From Vibrio zhugei (lineage in GTDB: Bacteria > Pseudomonadota > Gammaproteobacteria > Enterobacterales > Vibrionaceae), in assembly GCF_003716875.1 (NCBI RefSeq), contig NZ_CP033077.1, forward strand, positions 248,001 through 312,000: a stretch of DNA of 64,000 bases, written 5' to 3'. A model generated the notes under the pieces. It was not told the origin of the DNA. It made no database searches and worked only from the letters and a program-made list of their open reading frames with translations. Numbering within the stretch: the first letter of the stretch is position 1; every line of letters begins with the position of its first letter. The translations under genes and the position numbers were made by a program. Below, piece by piece: positions 18,808 through 26,926 of this stretch.

Positions 18808-19278
18808 TCAACCAATCCGGCCACGCATAATGAACTGAGGTCCAGCAGATCCACCGAGATATTGCTTACCCGTCTCTGCAAATCCGCCCTTTTCATAGCA
18901 CGCCTTCGCCCCTAGATTACGAGCATTTACCGTCAGATAAATCCAATTAAACCGTACATAGTGGTGAGGTAAATAAGCAAATAATGCGCGAACAGCCTGC
19001 TTTCCAATGCCTTTGCCTTGTTGCGATCTATCTATGACAAAAGAGCGTAATCCAATGGCATCGGCAGGACAAAACTCATATTGGTGTGAGTAGGCCGTGT
19101 CTATTTTAAAGAACCCCACGACCCTCTCGTCATATTTGATCAGATGTAGGTGGGAGGAGTCACTGGTATCTGAGAGAAACGCGTCTGCCGTCGAAGCAAA
19201 TGCTACCTGCTCATCCGTTACGCAAACTTGCTTGACCGCATCAATTGTAGCGGGCGTTATTTTTTCTATGACGATCAT
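18808..19278 (-). CDS. GNAT N-acetyltransferase
   Basis: 156-residue single-domain GNAT. The acetyl-CoA loop is RSQQGKGIGKQAVRALF (Q/R-x-x-G-x-G/A), followed by YLTVNARNLGAKACYEKGGF, the alpha-4/beta-7 block typical of the family. Substrate unknown. It looks like an independent gene upstream of yaeR, with 84 bp between. Confidence 0.85.
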   Translation of the reverse strand: MIVIEKITPATIDAVKQVCVTDEQVAFASTADAFLSDTSDSSHLHLIKYDERVVGFFKIDTAYSHQYEFCPADAIGLRSFVIDRSQQGKGIGKQAVRALFAYLPHHYVRFNWIYLTVNARNLGAKACYEKGGFAETGKQYLGGSAGPQFIMRGRIG

Positions 19279-19629
19279 CTTACTTCCTTATGCGCCGTTG
19301 CGACATGATTGTGCCACCTAAAAGACCGGATTTTTACTATGCTCTTCTCACCAATCCACAAGGATAATCATTGACTCATCACACCGAGGTGAGCACGATT
19401 GAGTTCCGTGTGTATTAAGGAGAAAGACCGTATTCGCAGATCAACATACACACGCGTTAACCGGATTAATCAAACCGTTATCATACCGCAAAGACCAAAC
19501 AACGACATCTTGGCACCGTACACGATGTGATGACCATCGCCTCGCCAGTCAAAGCGGCGCATATCATGCGCTCACTCTCAATCAATAAAAAAGGACACCT
19601 AAAGTGCCCTTTTCAAGATAAACTGCATA
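19279..19629. other. intergenic stretch holding the pectate lyase terminator
   Basis: Between the GNAT start and the displaced pectate lyase tail. The right end carries the hairpin terminator of the pectate lyase, listed separately. No other gene, repeat or regulatory site was recognised. Confidence 0.4.
19587..19614 (-). terminator. terminator of the split pectate lyase gene
   Basis: AAAGGGCAC pairs with GTGTCCTTTT on the minus strand and is followed by a U-run (TTTTTTATT). It lies 16 bp past the pectate lyase stop at 19630, so this terminator stayed with the C-terminal fragment when the gene was split. Confidence 0.8.
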
Positions 19630-19743
19630 TTACAATGCGAGTCTACCCGCACCCGCGGTCGATTTAAGATATTGCCCTAAACCTTGCGTACTATATAGTG
19701 TGTAATTATATGGAATAGACCAAGAGGCATCATTAGGAATATT
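19630..19743 (-). pseudogene. C-terminal fragment of PL1 pectate lyase
   Basis: Reading outward from the left IS end on the minus strand gives 37 codons then TAA: NIPNDASWSIPYNYTLYST followed by QGLGQYLKSTAGAGRLAL. This is the typical end of PL1 pectate lyases (PYxYTL ... V/L..AGAGxL). The matching N-terminal part lies at 21613-22661. Joining the two through the shared dinucleotide AA restores one frame (...DLTGSN-IPNDASW...) and a protein of 386 residues. The two pieces now lie on opposite strands about 3 kb apart. Confidence 0.85.
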
Positions 19744-20831
19744 CCCGATTTCAGATAATAAGTGCGACATTCATGGAAAGCGTAGAAGAAGAAGCCAACT
19801 GCTGAAAGTGGTACGCTCTTCTCGCCAAAGAAACAAGCAGTACTACCATGAATTATCAGCAGTTGACCGAGGGCAGAAGATACCAGATTTCTGCTCTTTT
19901 GGAACGGGGAATTTCGGTTTCTGAAATAGCTAAAACCGTTCAGTGCCACCGCTCGACAGTATATCGGGAGCTTAAGCGAGGTCGTAAAGGCAACATTTAT
20001 TGCCCAAATAAAGCCCAGCTGTTGTCGATTAAAAAGCGCAGAACAGCGCGTAAATACCGCATACCAAAGGAGCGTGTGGATTTTATCCGTCTTCTTTTAG
20101 AAACAGATTGGAGTCCAGAGCAGATTTCCAATGTATTAACGAAAGTTGGGGCCGCTGTCAGTCACGAGTGGGTCTATCGCTTTGTCGCACAAGATAAACG
20201 CATGGGCGGTAAGTTATATCGCCACTTGAGGCAAGGACACAAGCGTTATCGCCGCGGTAAAAAAGAGAAAGCGCCAGCGATAAAGAATGCCGTTTCGATT
20301 GATGACAGACCAAGCATCGTTGACGGTAAGGAGCGGTTTGGTGACTGGGAAATCGACACCGTGCTAGGTAAGCATGGTACAGGTGCGATGGTGACTATTT
20401 TAGAGCGTAAGACACGATTTTACGTAGTAAAGAAAGTGCCATCTAAGTCAGCGAATGATGTTACCAAAGCCACCATAGAGCTACTCATGCCTTATAAGAA
20501 CCATGTCCATACCATTACGGCAGATAACGGACGAGAGTTTGCAGGTCATGAAACCATCGCAAAAGAATTAGAGGCTGATGTCTACTTTGCTCATCCTTAT
20601 AGCTCTTGGGAGCGTGGTGCTAATGAGAATGCGAACGGTCTTTTAAGGCAATATGTGAAGAAAGGAACTGACTTAACGACGGTGACTGACATAGATATAG
20701 AGTTCGCTTTATCTCGGATAAACTATCGTCCAAGAAAGTGCTTAGGCTTCAAGCAGGCAGCCATTATATTTGAGGAAATGGCTTTGGTTGCTTGATATTG
20801 GAGAATGTCGCACTTCGCAGTTGAATTCGGG
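19744..20831 (+). mobile_element. IS30-family insertion sequence, copy A
   Basis: 1088-bp element. The left end is CCCGATTTCAGATAATAAG and the right end is the complement of CCCGAATTCAACTGCGAAG; the two inverted repeats share CCCGA, TTCA and AAGTGCGACA. It encodes one IS30-type transposase. This copy differs from the other three in the window along its whole length, with about 20 amino-acid changes in the transposase. Its flanks (pectate lyase tail on the left, M16 peptidase fragment on the right) are not a matching target duplication, so at least one flank has been exchanged since insertion. Confidence 0.92.
19848..20795 (+). CDS. IS30-family transposase, divergent isoform
   Basis: 315-residue DDE transposase. 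The N-terminal helix-turn-helix is ISALLERGISVSEIAKTVQCHRSTVYRELKRG (residues about 14-45, typical of IS30). The catalytic core has FGDWEIDTVLG (first Asp), ITADNGREF (second Asp) and SSWERGANENANGLLRQY (Glu). It cuts and joins IS ends; IS30 enzymes often work through IS-dimer intermediates. The frame is complete and probably active. About 20 residues differ from the other three transposases in the window. Confidence 0.93.
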   Translation: MNYQQLTEGRRYQISALLERGISVSEIAKTVQCHRSTVYRELKRGRKGNIYCPNKAQLLSIKKRRTARKYRIPKERVDFIRLLLETDWSPEQISNVLTKVGAAVSHEWVYRFVAQDKRMGGKLYRHLRQGHKRYRRGKKEKAPAIKNAVSIDDRPSIVDGKERFGDWEIDTVLGKHGTGAMVTILERKTRFYVVKKVPSKSANDVTKATIELLMPYKNHVHTITADNGREFAGHETIAKELEADVYFAHPYSSWERGANENANGLLRQYVKKGTDLTTVTDIDIEFALSRINYRPRKCLGFKQAAIIFEEMALVA

Positions 20832-21246
20832 GTTCACGATATCATCGTTTACCAAAACGTCTTCTACCGAAAAAGCCATTGCGCTTGCGATGAAAACCTA
20901 TCAACGTCTGTGGGAACAGGGGGTGGATGCTACAACACTGGCATCCGCCAAAGCGTACGTAAAAGGCCAATTTCCAAGAGACTATGAAACCAATGCAGAG
21001 TTAGCTGACTTTTTAATTAAAGAATCTATCTATGGGTTAAATGATGATGACATCAATCAATTCCAATCCCGTGTTGATGGATTGACGATGAAAGATACTC
21101 AGCGAATTATTCAACAATATTTTCCCAAACATAATTTGCAATTTGTATTAGTGGGCAATGCAGAAAAAATTGCGCCCATCGCGAAAAAATACGGTCATGT
21201 TACTCAGGTGAATATTCAAGACATTGGTTTTGGAGAAAGCCAGTAA
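20832..21246 (+). pseudogene. 3' fragment of M16 zinc metallopeptidase gene
   Basis: About 137 residues in frame from the IS edge to the stop: SSFTKTSSTEKAIALAMKTYQRLWEQGVD and NAELADFLIKESIYGLNDDDINQFQSRV, then IIQQYFPKHNLQFVLVGNAEKI. This is the C-terminal (inactive) domain of M16/insulinase-like peptidases. The catalytic HxxEH half is absent, removed at the IS junction. An in-frame reading runs from IS sequence into the fragment, but no functional product is expected. It is followed by a good terminator. Confidence 0.8.
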
Positions 21247-21260
21247 AAATAAACGCCATG

Positions 21261-21290
21261 AAAAGCCAGCGATAATACGCTGGCTTTTTT
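21261..21290 (+). terminator. terminator after M16 fragment
   Basis: AAAAGCCAGCG-ATAATA-CGCTGGCTTTTTT, a perfect 11-bp stem with a T-run. The core CAGCGATAATACGCTG recurs in the terminator at 48657-48688. Confidence 0.85.
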
Positions 21291-21612
21291 ATACGGTGTG
21301 ATTGTGCAGTGTATTTTTCAATCCAGTTGTGTTGATACTGATGAATGCCTGAAGGAGCGGATGATACGTATAATGGCAGTGAAGAAGAAGTCTATCGGAC
21401 GAGTATTTAACGGTTGAGATACGGTAATTATAATAGCGCCCAAACTTTGGCAGAGATCGAGTAATTGTTGAAAGTATCCATTATTTTATGTGCGCCCAAT
21501 GAAATATAGTGATAAAAAGACCGCTTGAAATCACCACACATCATTCAGTCTATTATTGTCAATTGCATCTAGGCCATTGCGCTGTGGTATCGAATATTTT
21601 AAGGAAATAGTT
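21291..21612. other. leader/promoter stretch of the pectate lyase gene
   Basis: 322 bp between the M16 fragment's terminator and the pectate lyase start. No gene or clear repressor site is recognised. AAGGAA at 21601 is the ribosome site that decides for the ATG at 21613 rather than an in-frame upstream TTG at 21556. Confidence 0.4.
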
Positions 21613-22661
21613 ATGAATACTTTTTCAAAAAGCCTCTCTTCTCTCGCTGTTGCTGCGGTGTTATCAGCAATCGTTGTGCCTGTTCATGCCGACCAACTGC
21701 TAACCAATACCGCTTTGGAGCCTGCGAATATCGGATTTGCGACGCTCAATAATGGCACAACTGGCGGTGCGAGTGCGGACTCTCAACACATTTATATTGT
21801 CTCTAATATCCGTCAATTTACGCGTGCACTCGAACAGGACGCAGGAACACCTCGCATTATCCAAGTGAAAGGGCTCATTGATGTCAGTGGTGGTAAACCG
21901 TATACCAGCTTTTCTGACCAGAAGCAGCGTTCGCAACTAGCGATTCCATCGAATACCACCATTATCGGTGTTACTGGCGATGCGGGCTTTATTAATGGCT
22001 CATTAGTGATCAATCGCGTGAATAATGTCATCATTCGTAACGTGAATATTGAAACTCCGGTCGATGTAGCGCCTCATTTTGAGCAAGGTGACGGCTGGAA
22101 CGCGGAATGGGACAGTATGACAATTGCTTATTCAAAGAATGTCTGGGTGGATCATGTCACCTTCGACGATGGCTCGTTTACTGATGCTGATTATGGCGAA
22201 AAAAACGGTTGGGAATATGTTCGTCATGATGGCATGCTCGATATTAAACGCGCCAGTGACTTTGTGACTGTCTCTTATTCCGTATTTAACAATCATAATA
22301 AAACGATGTTGATTGGTCACAGTAAAAATAATGCCTCTGAAGATCGAGGACATTTACGCGTCACATTAGCTGATAATATTTTTAGTAAAACGACGCAACG
22401 GACACCTCGCGTGCGTTTTGGGAAAGTACATGTGGTAAATAATCTATTTACTGGTGATTATAAAGCGCCGGTTTATCGTTTTATGTATGCATTTGGTTTG
22501 GGATACGAGGGATCCATTCAATCACACTATAACGTATTTGATATCGACCAATTGAAAAGCAGTCAACAATACAAAGTCGTGAAAGTGTATAAAAGTAATG
22601 CCTCGTTAACGGATGTGGGTTCTACTTTCAATGGTTCGCCGTTAGATTTAACAGGAAGTAA
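21613..22661 (+). pseudogene. PL1 pectate lyase gene, 3' end displaced by IS
   Basis: Codons 1-349 of a secreted polysaccharide lyase family 1 enzyme that cleaves de-esterified pectate by Ca-dependent beta-elimination. The signal peptide is MNTFSKSLSSLAVAAVLSA with cleavage near VHADQ. The parallel beta-helix core has WVDHVTFDDGSF and DGMLDIKRASDFVTVSYS (Ca-binding Asp region), and RTPRVRFGKVHVVNN with the catalytic Arg. The frame then runs into the right IS copy, adding about 36 foreign residues to a stop at 22770. The true last 37 codons are at 19743-19630. The truncated chain keeps all catalytic residues, so residual activity cannot be excluded. Confidence 0.88.
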
Positions 22662-23750
22662 CCCGAATTCAACTGCGAAGTGCGACACTCTCCAATATCA
22701 AGAAGCTAAAGCCATCTCCTCAAATATAATGGCTGCCTGCTTGAAGCCTAAACACTTTCTCGGACGGTAATTTATCCGCGATAAAGCGAACTCTATATCG
22801 ATGTCCGTCACTGTCGTTAGATCGGTTCCTTTCTTCACATATTGCCTTAAAAGACCGTTCGCATTCTCATTAGCACCACGCTCCCAAGAACTGTACGGAT
22901 GAGCAAAGTACACATCAGCCTTTAATTCTTTTGCGATGGTTTCATGACCTGCAAACTCTCGCCCGTTATCTGCCGTAATGGTATGGACATGTTTCTTATA
23001 GGGCTTCAGTAGCTCTATTGTCGCTTTGGTGACATCATCCGCTGACTTAGATGGCACTTTCTTTACCACGTAAAATCGAGTCTTACGCTCTAAAATAGTC
23101 ACCATTGCACCTGTACCATGCTTACCTAGCACAGTGTCGATTTCCCAGTCACCAAACCGCTCCTTACTGTCAACGATGCTTGGTCTATCATCAATCGAAA
23201 CGGCATTTTTTATCGCTGGAGCTTTCTCTTGTTTACCTCGGCGATACCGCTTATGACCTTGTCTCAAGTGACGATATAACTTACCGCCCAAGCGTTTATC
23301 TTGAGCAACAAAGCGATAGATCCACTCATGACTGACAGATGCACCAATTTTCGTTAATACATTAGAAATCTGCTCTGGACTCCAATCTGTTTCTAAAAGA
23401 AGGCGGATAAAATCGACACGTTCCTTTGGTATTCGGTATTTACGTGCTGTTTTGCGCTTTTTGGTAGACGACATCTGGGCTTCGTTAGGGCAATAATGCT
23501 CTCCCTTCCGACCGCGTTTAAGCTCACGGTATACCGTCGAGCGGTGGCACTGAACTGTTTTAGCTATTTCAGGAACCGAAATTCCCCGTTCCAAAAGAGC
23601 AGAAATCTGGTATCTTCTGCCTTCGGTCAACTGTTGATAATTCATGGTAGTACTGCTTGTTTCTTTGGCGAGAAGAGCGTACCACTTTCAGCAGTTGGCT
23701 TCCTCTTCTACATATTTCCATGAATGTCGCACTTATTATCTGAAATCGGG
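22662..23750 (-). mobile_element. IS30-family insertion sequence, copy B
   Basis: 1089-bp element, transposase on the minus strand; ends are CCCGAATTCAACTGCGAAG on the left and the complement of CCCGATTTCAG on the right. By eye it is identical to copies C and D. Left flank ...AGTAA (pectate lyase), right flank CCTATAC (GGDEF fragment): no matching duplication. The AA on its left matches the AA at copy A's left end, which marks where the pectate lyase was first hit. Confidence 0.92.
22698..23645 (-). CDS. IS30-family transposase (copy B)
   Basis: 315-residue DDE transposase, complete. It has an HTH with GISVPEIAKTVQCHRSTVYR and DDE residues in FGDWEIDTVLG, ITADNGREF and SSWERGANENANG. Residue-for-residue the same as the transposases at 56814-57761 and 58718-59665, indicating recent spread of this isoform. 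Short open frames seen antisense to it in every copy are shadows. Confidence 0.93.
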   Translation of the reverse strand: MNYQQLTEGRRYQISALLERGISVPEIAKTVQCHRSTVYRELKRGRKGEHYCPNEAQMSSTKKRKTARKYRIPKERVDFIRLLLETDWSPEQISNVLTKIGASVSHEWIYRFVAQDKRLGGKLYRHLRQGHKRYRRGKQEKAPAIKNAVSIDDRPSIVDSKERFGDWEIDTVLGKHGTGAMVTILERKTRFYVVKKVPSKSADDVTKATIELLKPYKKHVHTITADNGREFAGHETIAKELKADVYFAHPYSSWERGANENANGLLRQYVKKGTDLTTVTDIDIEFALSRINYRPRKCLGFKQAAIIFEEMALAS

Positions 23751-24184
23751 CCTATACACCACTGACCTGCGTGATGATGGCTCTCGATCACTTCAAAATC
23801 ATTAATAATACTTACGGTCATGCGGTCGGTGACGCTGCGCTCATTCATACTGCGAGCATTCTCAACGCTCACCTTCGCGAAGGCGATTTGGTATCTCGAT
23901 GGGGAGGCGAAGAAATCGCAATATTACTTCCCCATACTATGCTCGACGATGCTGCGGTATTAATCGAAAGGAATCGCCGTCTACTCGAAGAAACGCCGCT
24001 ACGGACTGAAAAAGGCATGGTCACTGTTACCGCAAGCTTCGGGGTCGCGATACTCAACCCGCAAGATACCCTTGAGCATATCTTAAGCCGCGCAGACCAA
24101 GAGCTGTATATGGCAAAACAACGCGGGCGAAATCAAGTCAGTATCACCTCACAGGTATGGAACCCGTATCACCTGCCCACCTAA
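23751..24184 (+). pseudogene. GGDEF (diguanylate cyclase) gene truncated at 5' end
   Basis: The frame is open from the IS edge: YTPLTCVMMALDHFKIINNTYGHAVGD, then RWGGEEIAILLP with an intact GGEE(F/I) active-site motif, and ASFGVA ... ADQELYMAKQRGRN at the end. This is most of a GGDEF domain that makes cyclic-di-GMP, but the first helices (the D-x-LTGLxNRR region) and any sensor domain are missing. An ATG at 23774 could start a partial domain; a functional cyclase is unlikely. The lost 5' part is not in this window. Confidence 0.82.
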
Positions 24185-24191
24185 TCGAACA

Positions 24192-24226
24192 CGTGTTTGT
24201 GAGTGAATCGTCTTCTCACAAACACG
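24192..24226. terminator. hairpin between GGDEF fragment and HPP gene
   Basis: CGTGTTTGTGAG pairs perfectly with CTCACAAACACG (12 bp, 11-base loop) between two convergent genes. There is no U-run on either side, so it may be an attenuating or protective hairpin rather than a classical terminator. Confidence 0.5.
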
Positions 24227-24235
24227 CTGTGCCCA

Positions 24236-24754
24236 TTATGACTTGCGCTTAATCCCATGCCAATACAGCGGCCATGGTGTTGTCACGCCAATATTGTTGA
24301 CGATTGACGCTATAATCACCAATCCCACGCTACCAATCAACACGGGTGTGATGAGAAAACTCAGCCCTATCACACTTTTGCCAGCAAGAATGATCACGAC
24401 CGGATTAGCACCCGCTGGCGGGTGAACGACACGTAAAGCCTGCATCAACATGATGGCTATCCCGACAGCCAATGCCAACGAAGAGCTTCCTGCGACATAC
24501 AAAACTAGGATGCCAATGAATGCAGTCACTATATGACCGCCAATCACGTTACGAGGTTGTGCTAGCGGAGAGGCCGGCACCGCGAATAACAACACGCACG
24601 TAGCACCAAAAGGCGCCATTAACCAAGGCACTCCTGTGTATTCGCCAAGTACCGAGAGCATGAAAATCCCTGCGGTTCCTCCCACTAATCCATTACTTAA
24701 TTGCCGCCATGATGCACGAGCTGGTAATGCGCCGCCGCCTTTCAACTTATTCAT
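24236..24754 (-). CDS. HPP-family integral membrane protein
   Basis: 172 residues with about four hydrophobic helices and the family-defining segment ALRVVHPPAGANPVVIIL. HPP proteins are small inner-membrane proteins; some cyanobacterial/plastid members transport nitrite, but the role in gammaproteobacteria is not settled. The start follows GAGGAG. It is divergent from a TetR regulator with two palindromic operators between them, so this gene is the likely regulatory target. Confidence 0.85.
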   Translation of the reverse strand: MNKLKGGGALPARASWRQLSNGLVGGTAGIFMLSVLGEYTGVPWLMAPFGATCVLLFAVPASPLAQPRNVIGGHIVTAFIGILVLYVAGSSSLALAVGIAIMLMQALRVVHPPAGANPVVIILAGKSVIGLSFLITPVLIGSVGLVIIASIVNNIGVTTPWPLYWHGIKRKS

Positions 24755-24786
24755 ATGACTCTCCTCTATTATTTAAATGTTAATAG

Positions 24787-24829
24787 TGAACAAATCTGTA
24801 CACTTGCATTTATAGTACAGATCTGTTCA
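24787..24829. promoter_or_regulatory. paired operator in HPP-TetR divergent promoter region
   Basis: TGAACAAATCTGTACA (24787-24802) and GTACAGATCTGTTCA (24815-24829) form a large inverted repeat, and each half is itself nearly palindromic (GTACAGATCTGTwC). The spacing suits two regulator dimers on the 125-bp divergent spacer. Binding by the adjacent TetR protein is inferred from position. Confidence 0.7.
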
Positions 24830-24879
24830 CATAGATCAAACATTTTTTATCACAGACAGGAATAGCAAGTGAGCAACCA

Positions 24880-25455
24880 ATGAGTAAACAAGAGCAGATT
24901 CTAGACGTGGCAGAACAGTTATTTAATTTGCATGGCTACACCGCGGTAGGTGTTGACTGGATTCGAGATAGCGCTGGCGTTTCCAAAACGTCAATGTATC
25001 GACACTTTAGGGGCAAAAATAAACTGATCGCCGCGGTGCTTCATCGTCGGCATGAGGTTTTTGAACGTCAATTAACAGATTGTATCCGTGCAGCGTCAGA
25101 TAAAGAGGCCAAGCTCCATGCCCTAGTCGATTGGCATTTAGCATGGTTCGAAAGTCCACGCTTTCATGGCTGTATGTTCATGCATGCAGTAGCAGAATTT
25201 AAAGCATCGGATAGAGAGATTCTTGATATCGCCAAACATCATAAACAATGGTTAAAAGGCTTAATTCAAGAATGCATAGCGACGACTGACACGAAGACCA
25301 CCTCGCGACAAGCTGAGGCGATGATGATGTTGTTAGAAGGAATGATTGTGCGCGCCGAATTTGATGACTTACCTAAGGATAAGAATGTGTTACGTGAGCT
25401 AATGCTCAGTCTAGCCGGTTTACCTGCCGACAAAGCGCTAAAGCCTCTCAATTAA
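24880..25455 (+). CDS. TetR/AcrR-family transcriptional regulator
   Basis: 191 residues. The N-terminal TetR DNA-binding domain is EQILDVAEQLFNLHGYTAVGVDWIRDSAGVSKTSMYRHFRGKNKLI (helix-turn-helix about residues 22-48, the TSMYRHF recognition helix being typical). The C-terminal ligand domain (FESPRFHGCMFMHAVAEF) resembles the TetR_C class found beside small efflux/reductase genes. It probably represses itself and the divergent HPP gene through the operators at 24787-24829. A bidirectional terminator follows. Confidence 0.9.
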   Translation: MSKQEQILDVAEQLFNLHGYTAVGVDWIRDSAGVSKTSMYRHFRGKNKLIAAVLHRRHEVFERQLTDCIRAASDKEAKLHALVDWHLAWFESPRFHGCMFMHAVAEFKASDREILDIAKHHKQWLKGLIQECIATTDTKTTSRQAEAMMMLLEGMIVRAEFDDLPKDKNVLRELMLSLAGLPADKALKPLN

Positions 25456-25510
25456 GACCCATTACTAAGGACAAATCATGAACTGGGATGATGCCGTATT
25501 CATTGACACA

Positions 25511-25541
25511 AAAAAAGAGTGAAGCTTGCGCTTCACTCTTA
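25511..25541. terminator. bidirectional terminator between TetR and cytochrome c genes
   Basis: AAGAGTGAAGC-TTGC-GCTTCACTCTT with an A-run on its left (a U-run for the minus-strand operon). It serves the convergent regulator and dehydrogenase transcripts. Confidence 0.85.
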
Positions 25542-25578
25542 GTCTTATCTCATATTTATCACTGTCAGAGGTCAACCA

Positions 25579-26925
25579 CTAAGGCGTCGCTTCTGTTTGT
25601 GAACGTAACATCTTCACATTATCAGCCGTCACCTTCGCCTCTTTTTGACCATAGGTTTTTGTCACAAAGTTAACGATGTCCGCCACATCTTGATCGGATA
25701 ATTGGCGACCAAACGCAGGCATCATCACATCGGCAGACTGAGTTTTACGATGTACACCGTTCAAAATGACCTGAATAAGGTTATTCGGTTTATTACTTCC
25801 CACCACACTGTTGTGGTAAAGCGAAGGATAGTAACCATCTGGCGAACCACCACCATCTGCGCCATGACAGGCGGCACAATTGCCCATATACAGAGATTGT
25901 GCATGCTGAGTAGCGGGAACATCCTCTAATGGTATGCCACGTAAATCCAGATCTTGCGATTCAGGCTTACCTTGAGTAAAGCGAGAGGGTCCGTCTTCAC
26001 TCACCGCTGGAACCGAACGTAGATAAGTAGCAATCGCATTTAAATCGTCATCGGTCAAGTATTGAAAACTGTGCTCAACGGCCTCTCCCATGGTGCCAGC
26101 CGCTTGTGCTTTACCTGCAACCGAACCTGTTTTTAGATACTGGACGATTTCAGCCTGAGTCCAATTTCCTAAGCCATGTTGTTTGTCATTAGTAATATTG
26201 AACGCGTGCCATCCACCTAAATCTTCACCTGATAAAAAGCCTTTTGTTTTCTCATCATTGGCAACGGTTTGCATCGCAATGCCACGTGGTGTATGACATG
26301 TTCCACAGTGTGCAGCACCTTGCACGAGGTAAGCCCCACGGTTCCATGCGTCACTTTTATCGGGTTGACGCTGGTATGCACCTTGTGTGTGGAACATCCA
26401 ATTCCACAGAGATAGAGGCCAGCGCATAGATAACACTGCCGGAATATCATTGGCGCGGTTGGGTTCATGGATCGGTTTCACCGACTTCATAAAGTACTGA
26501 TACAGAGCAGCAATATCTTCATCAGACAGCTTAGAATATTCCGTATATGGCATCGCTGGATACAAATGTCCACCATCCTTACGGATCCCCTCACGCAGTA
26601 CGCGTTTAAAGTCAGCTAAGCTATAATCGCCAATACCGTCTTCTTTATCAGGCGTGATATTGGTCGAATAGATCGTTCCGATCGGTAATGGCATAGCTAA
26701 ACCACCCGCAAACGGCTTGCTCGCATCCGTGGTGTGACATGCCGTACAATCCGACATTTTTGCCACGTATTCTCCCCGGCTCATATCATCAGGAAAATCG
26801 GTTGTTTTCACTTGTTGAATATTAGCGGGTGAATGAGTGGTTGGTTGCCATACGCCACTGACAATAGCCCCAACAAAGACAAATATGACCAGAATGATCG
26901 CAATAAAATAACTCCGGTAGCGCAT
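25579..26925 (-). CDS. membrane-anchored triheme cytochrome c subunit of GMC dehydrogenase
   Basis: 448 residues with an uncleaved or cleavable N-terminal helix (YFIAIILVIFVFVGAIVSG) and three CxxCH sites: CTACH, CGTCH and CAACH. This matches the cytochrome c subunit of membrane-bound gluconate/sorbitol/FAD-glucose dehydrogenases, which passes electrons from the FAD subunit to ubiquinone on the periplasmic face. Last gene of a three-gene operon, one base after the FAD subunit stop, with a strong terminator just downstream. All three hemes look intact, with methionine-ligand candidates such as MPYTEYS and MMPAFGRQL. Confidence 0.92.
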   Translation of the reverse strand: MRYRSYFIAIILVIFVFVGAIVSGVWQPTTHSPANIQQVKTTDFPDDMSRGEYVAKMSDCTACHTTDASKPFAGGLAMPLPIGTIYSTNITPDKEDGIGDYSLADFKRVLREGIRKDGGHLYPAMPYTEYSKLSDEDIAALYQYFMKSVKPIHEPNRANDIPAVLSMRWPLSLWNWMFHTQGAYQRQPDKSDAWNRGAYLVQGAAHCGTCHTPRGIAMQTVANDEKTKGFLSGEDLGGWHAFNITNDKQHGLGNWTQAEIVQYLKTGSVAGKAQAAGTMGEAVEHSFQYLTDDDLNAIATYLRSVPAVSEDGPSRFTQGKPESQDLDLRGIPLEDVPATQHAQSLYMGNCAACHGADGGGSPDGYYPSLYHNSVVGSNKPNNLIQVILNGVHRKTQSADVMMPAFGRQLSDQDVADIVNFVTKTYGQKEAKVTADNVKMLRSQTEATP

Positions 26926-26926
26926 G

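Noticed and set aside
23105..23335. Repeated 75-76 residue frames antisense to the transposase in copies B, C and D
   Set aside because: They recur only because the IS is repeated; no start signals and no known family.
19744..23750. Composite transposon carrying pectate lyase and peptidase cargo
   Set aside because: The inner and outer flanks are pieces of the same host genes, so this is rearranged chromosome and not an inserted cargo unit.
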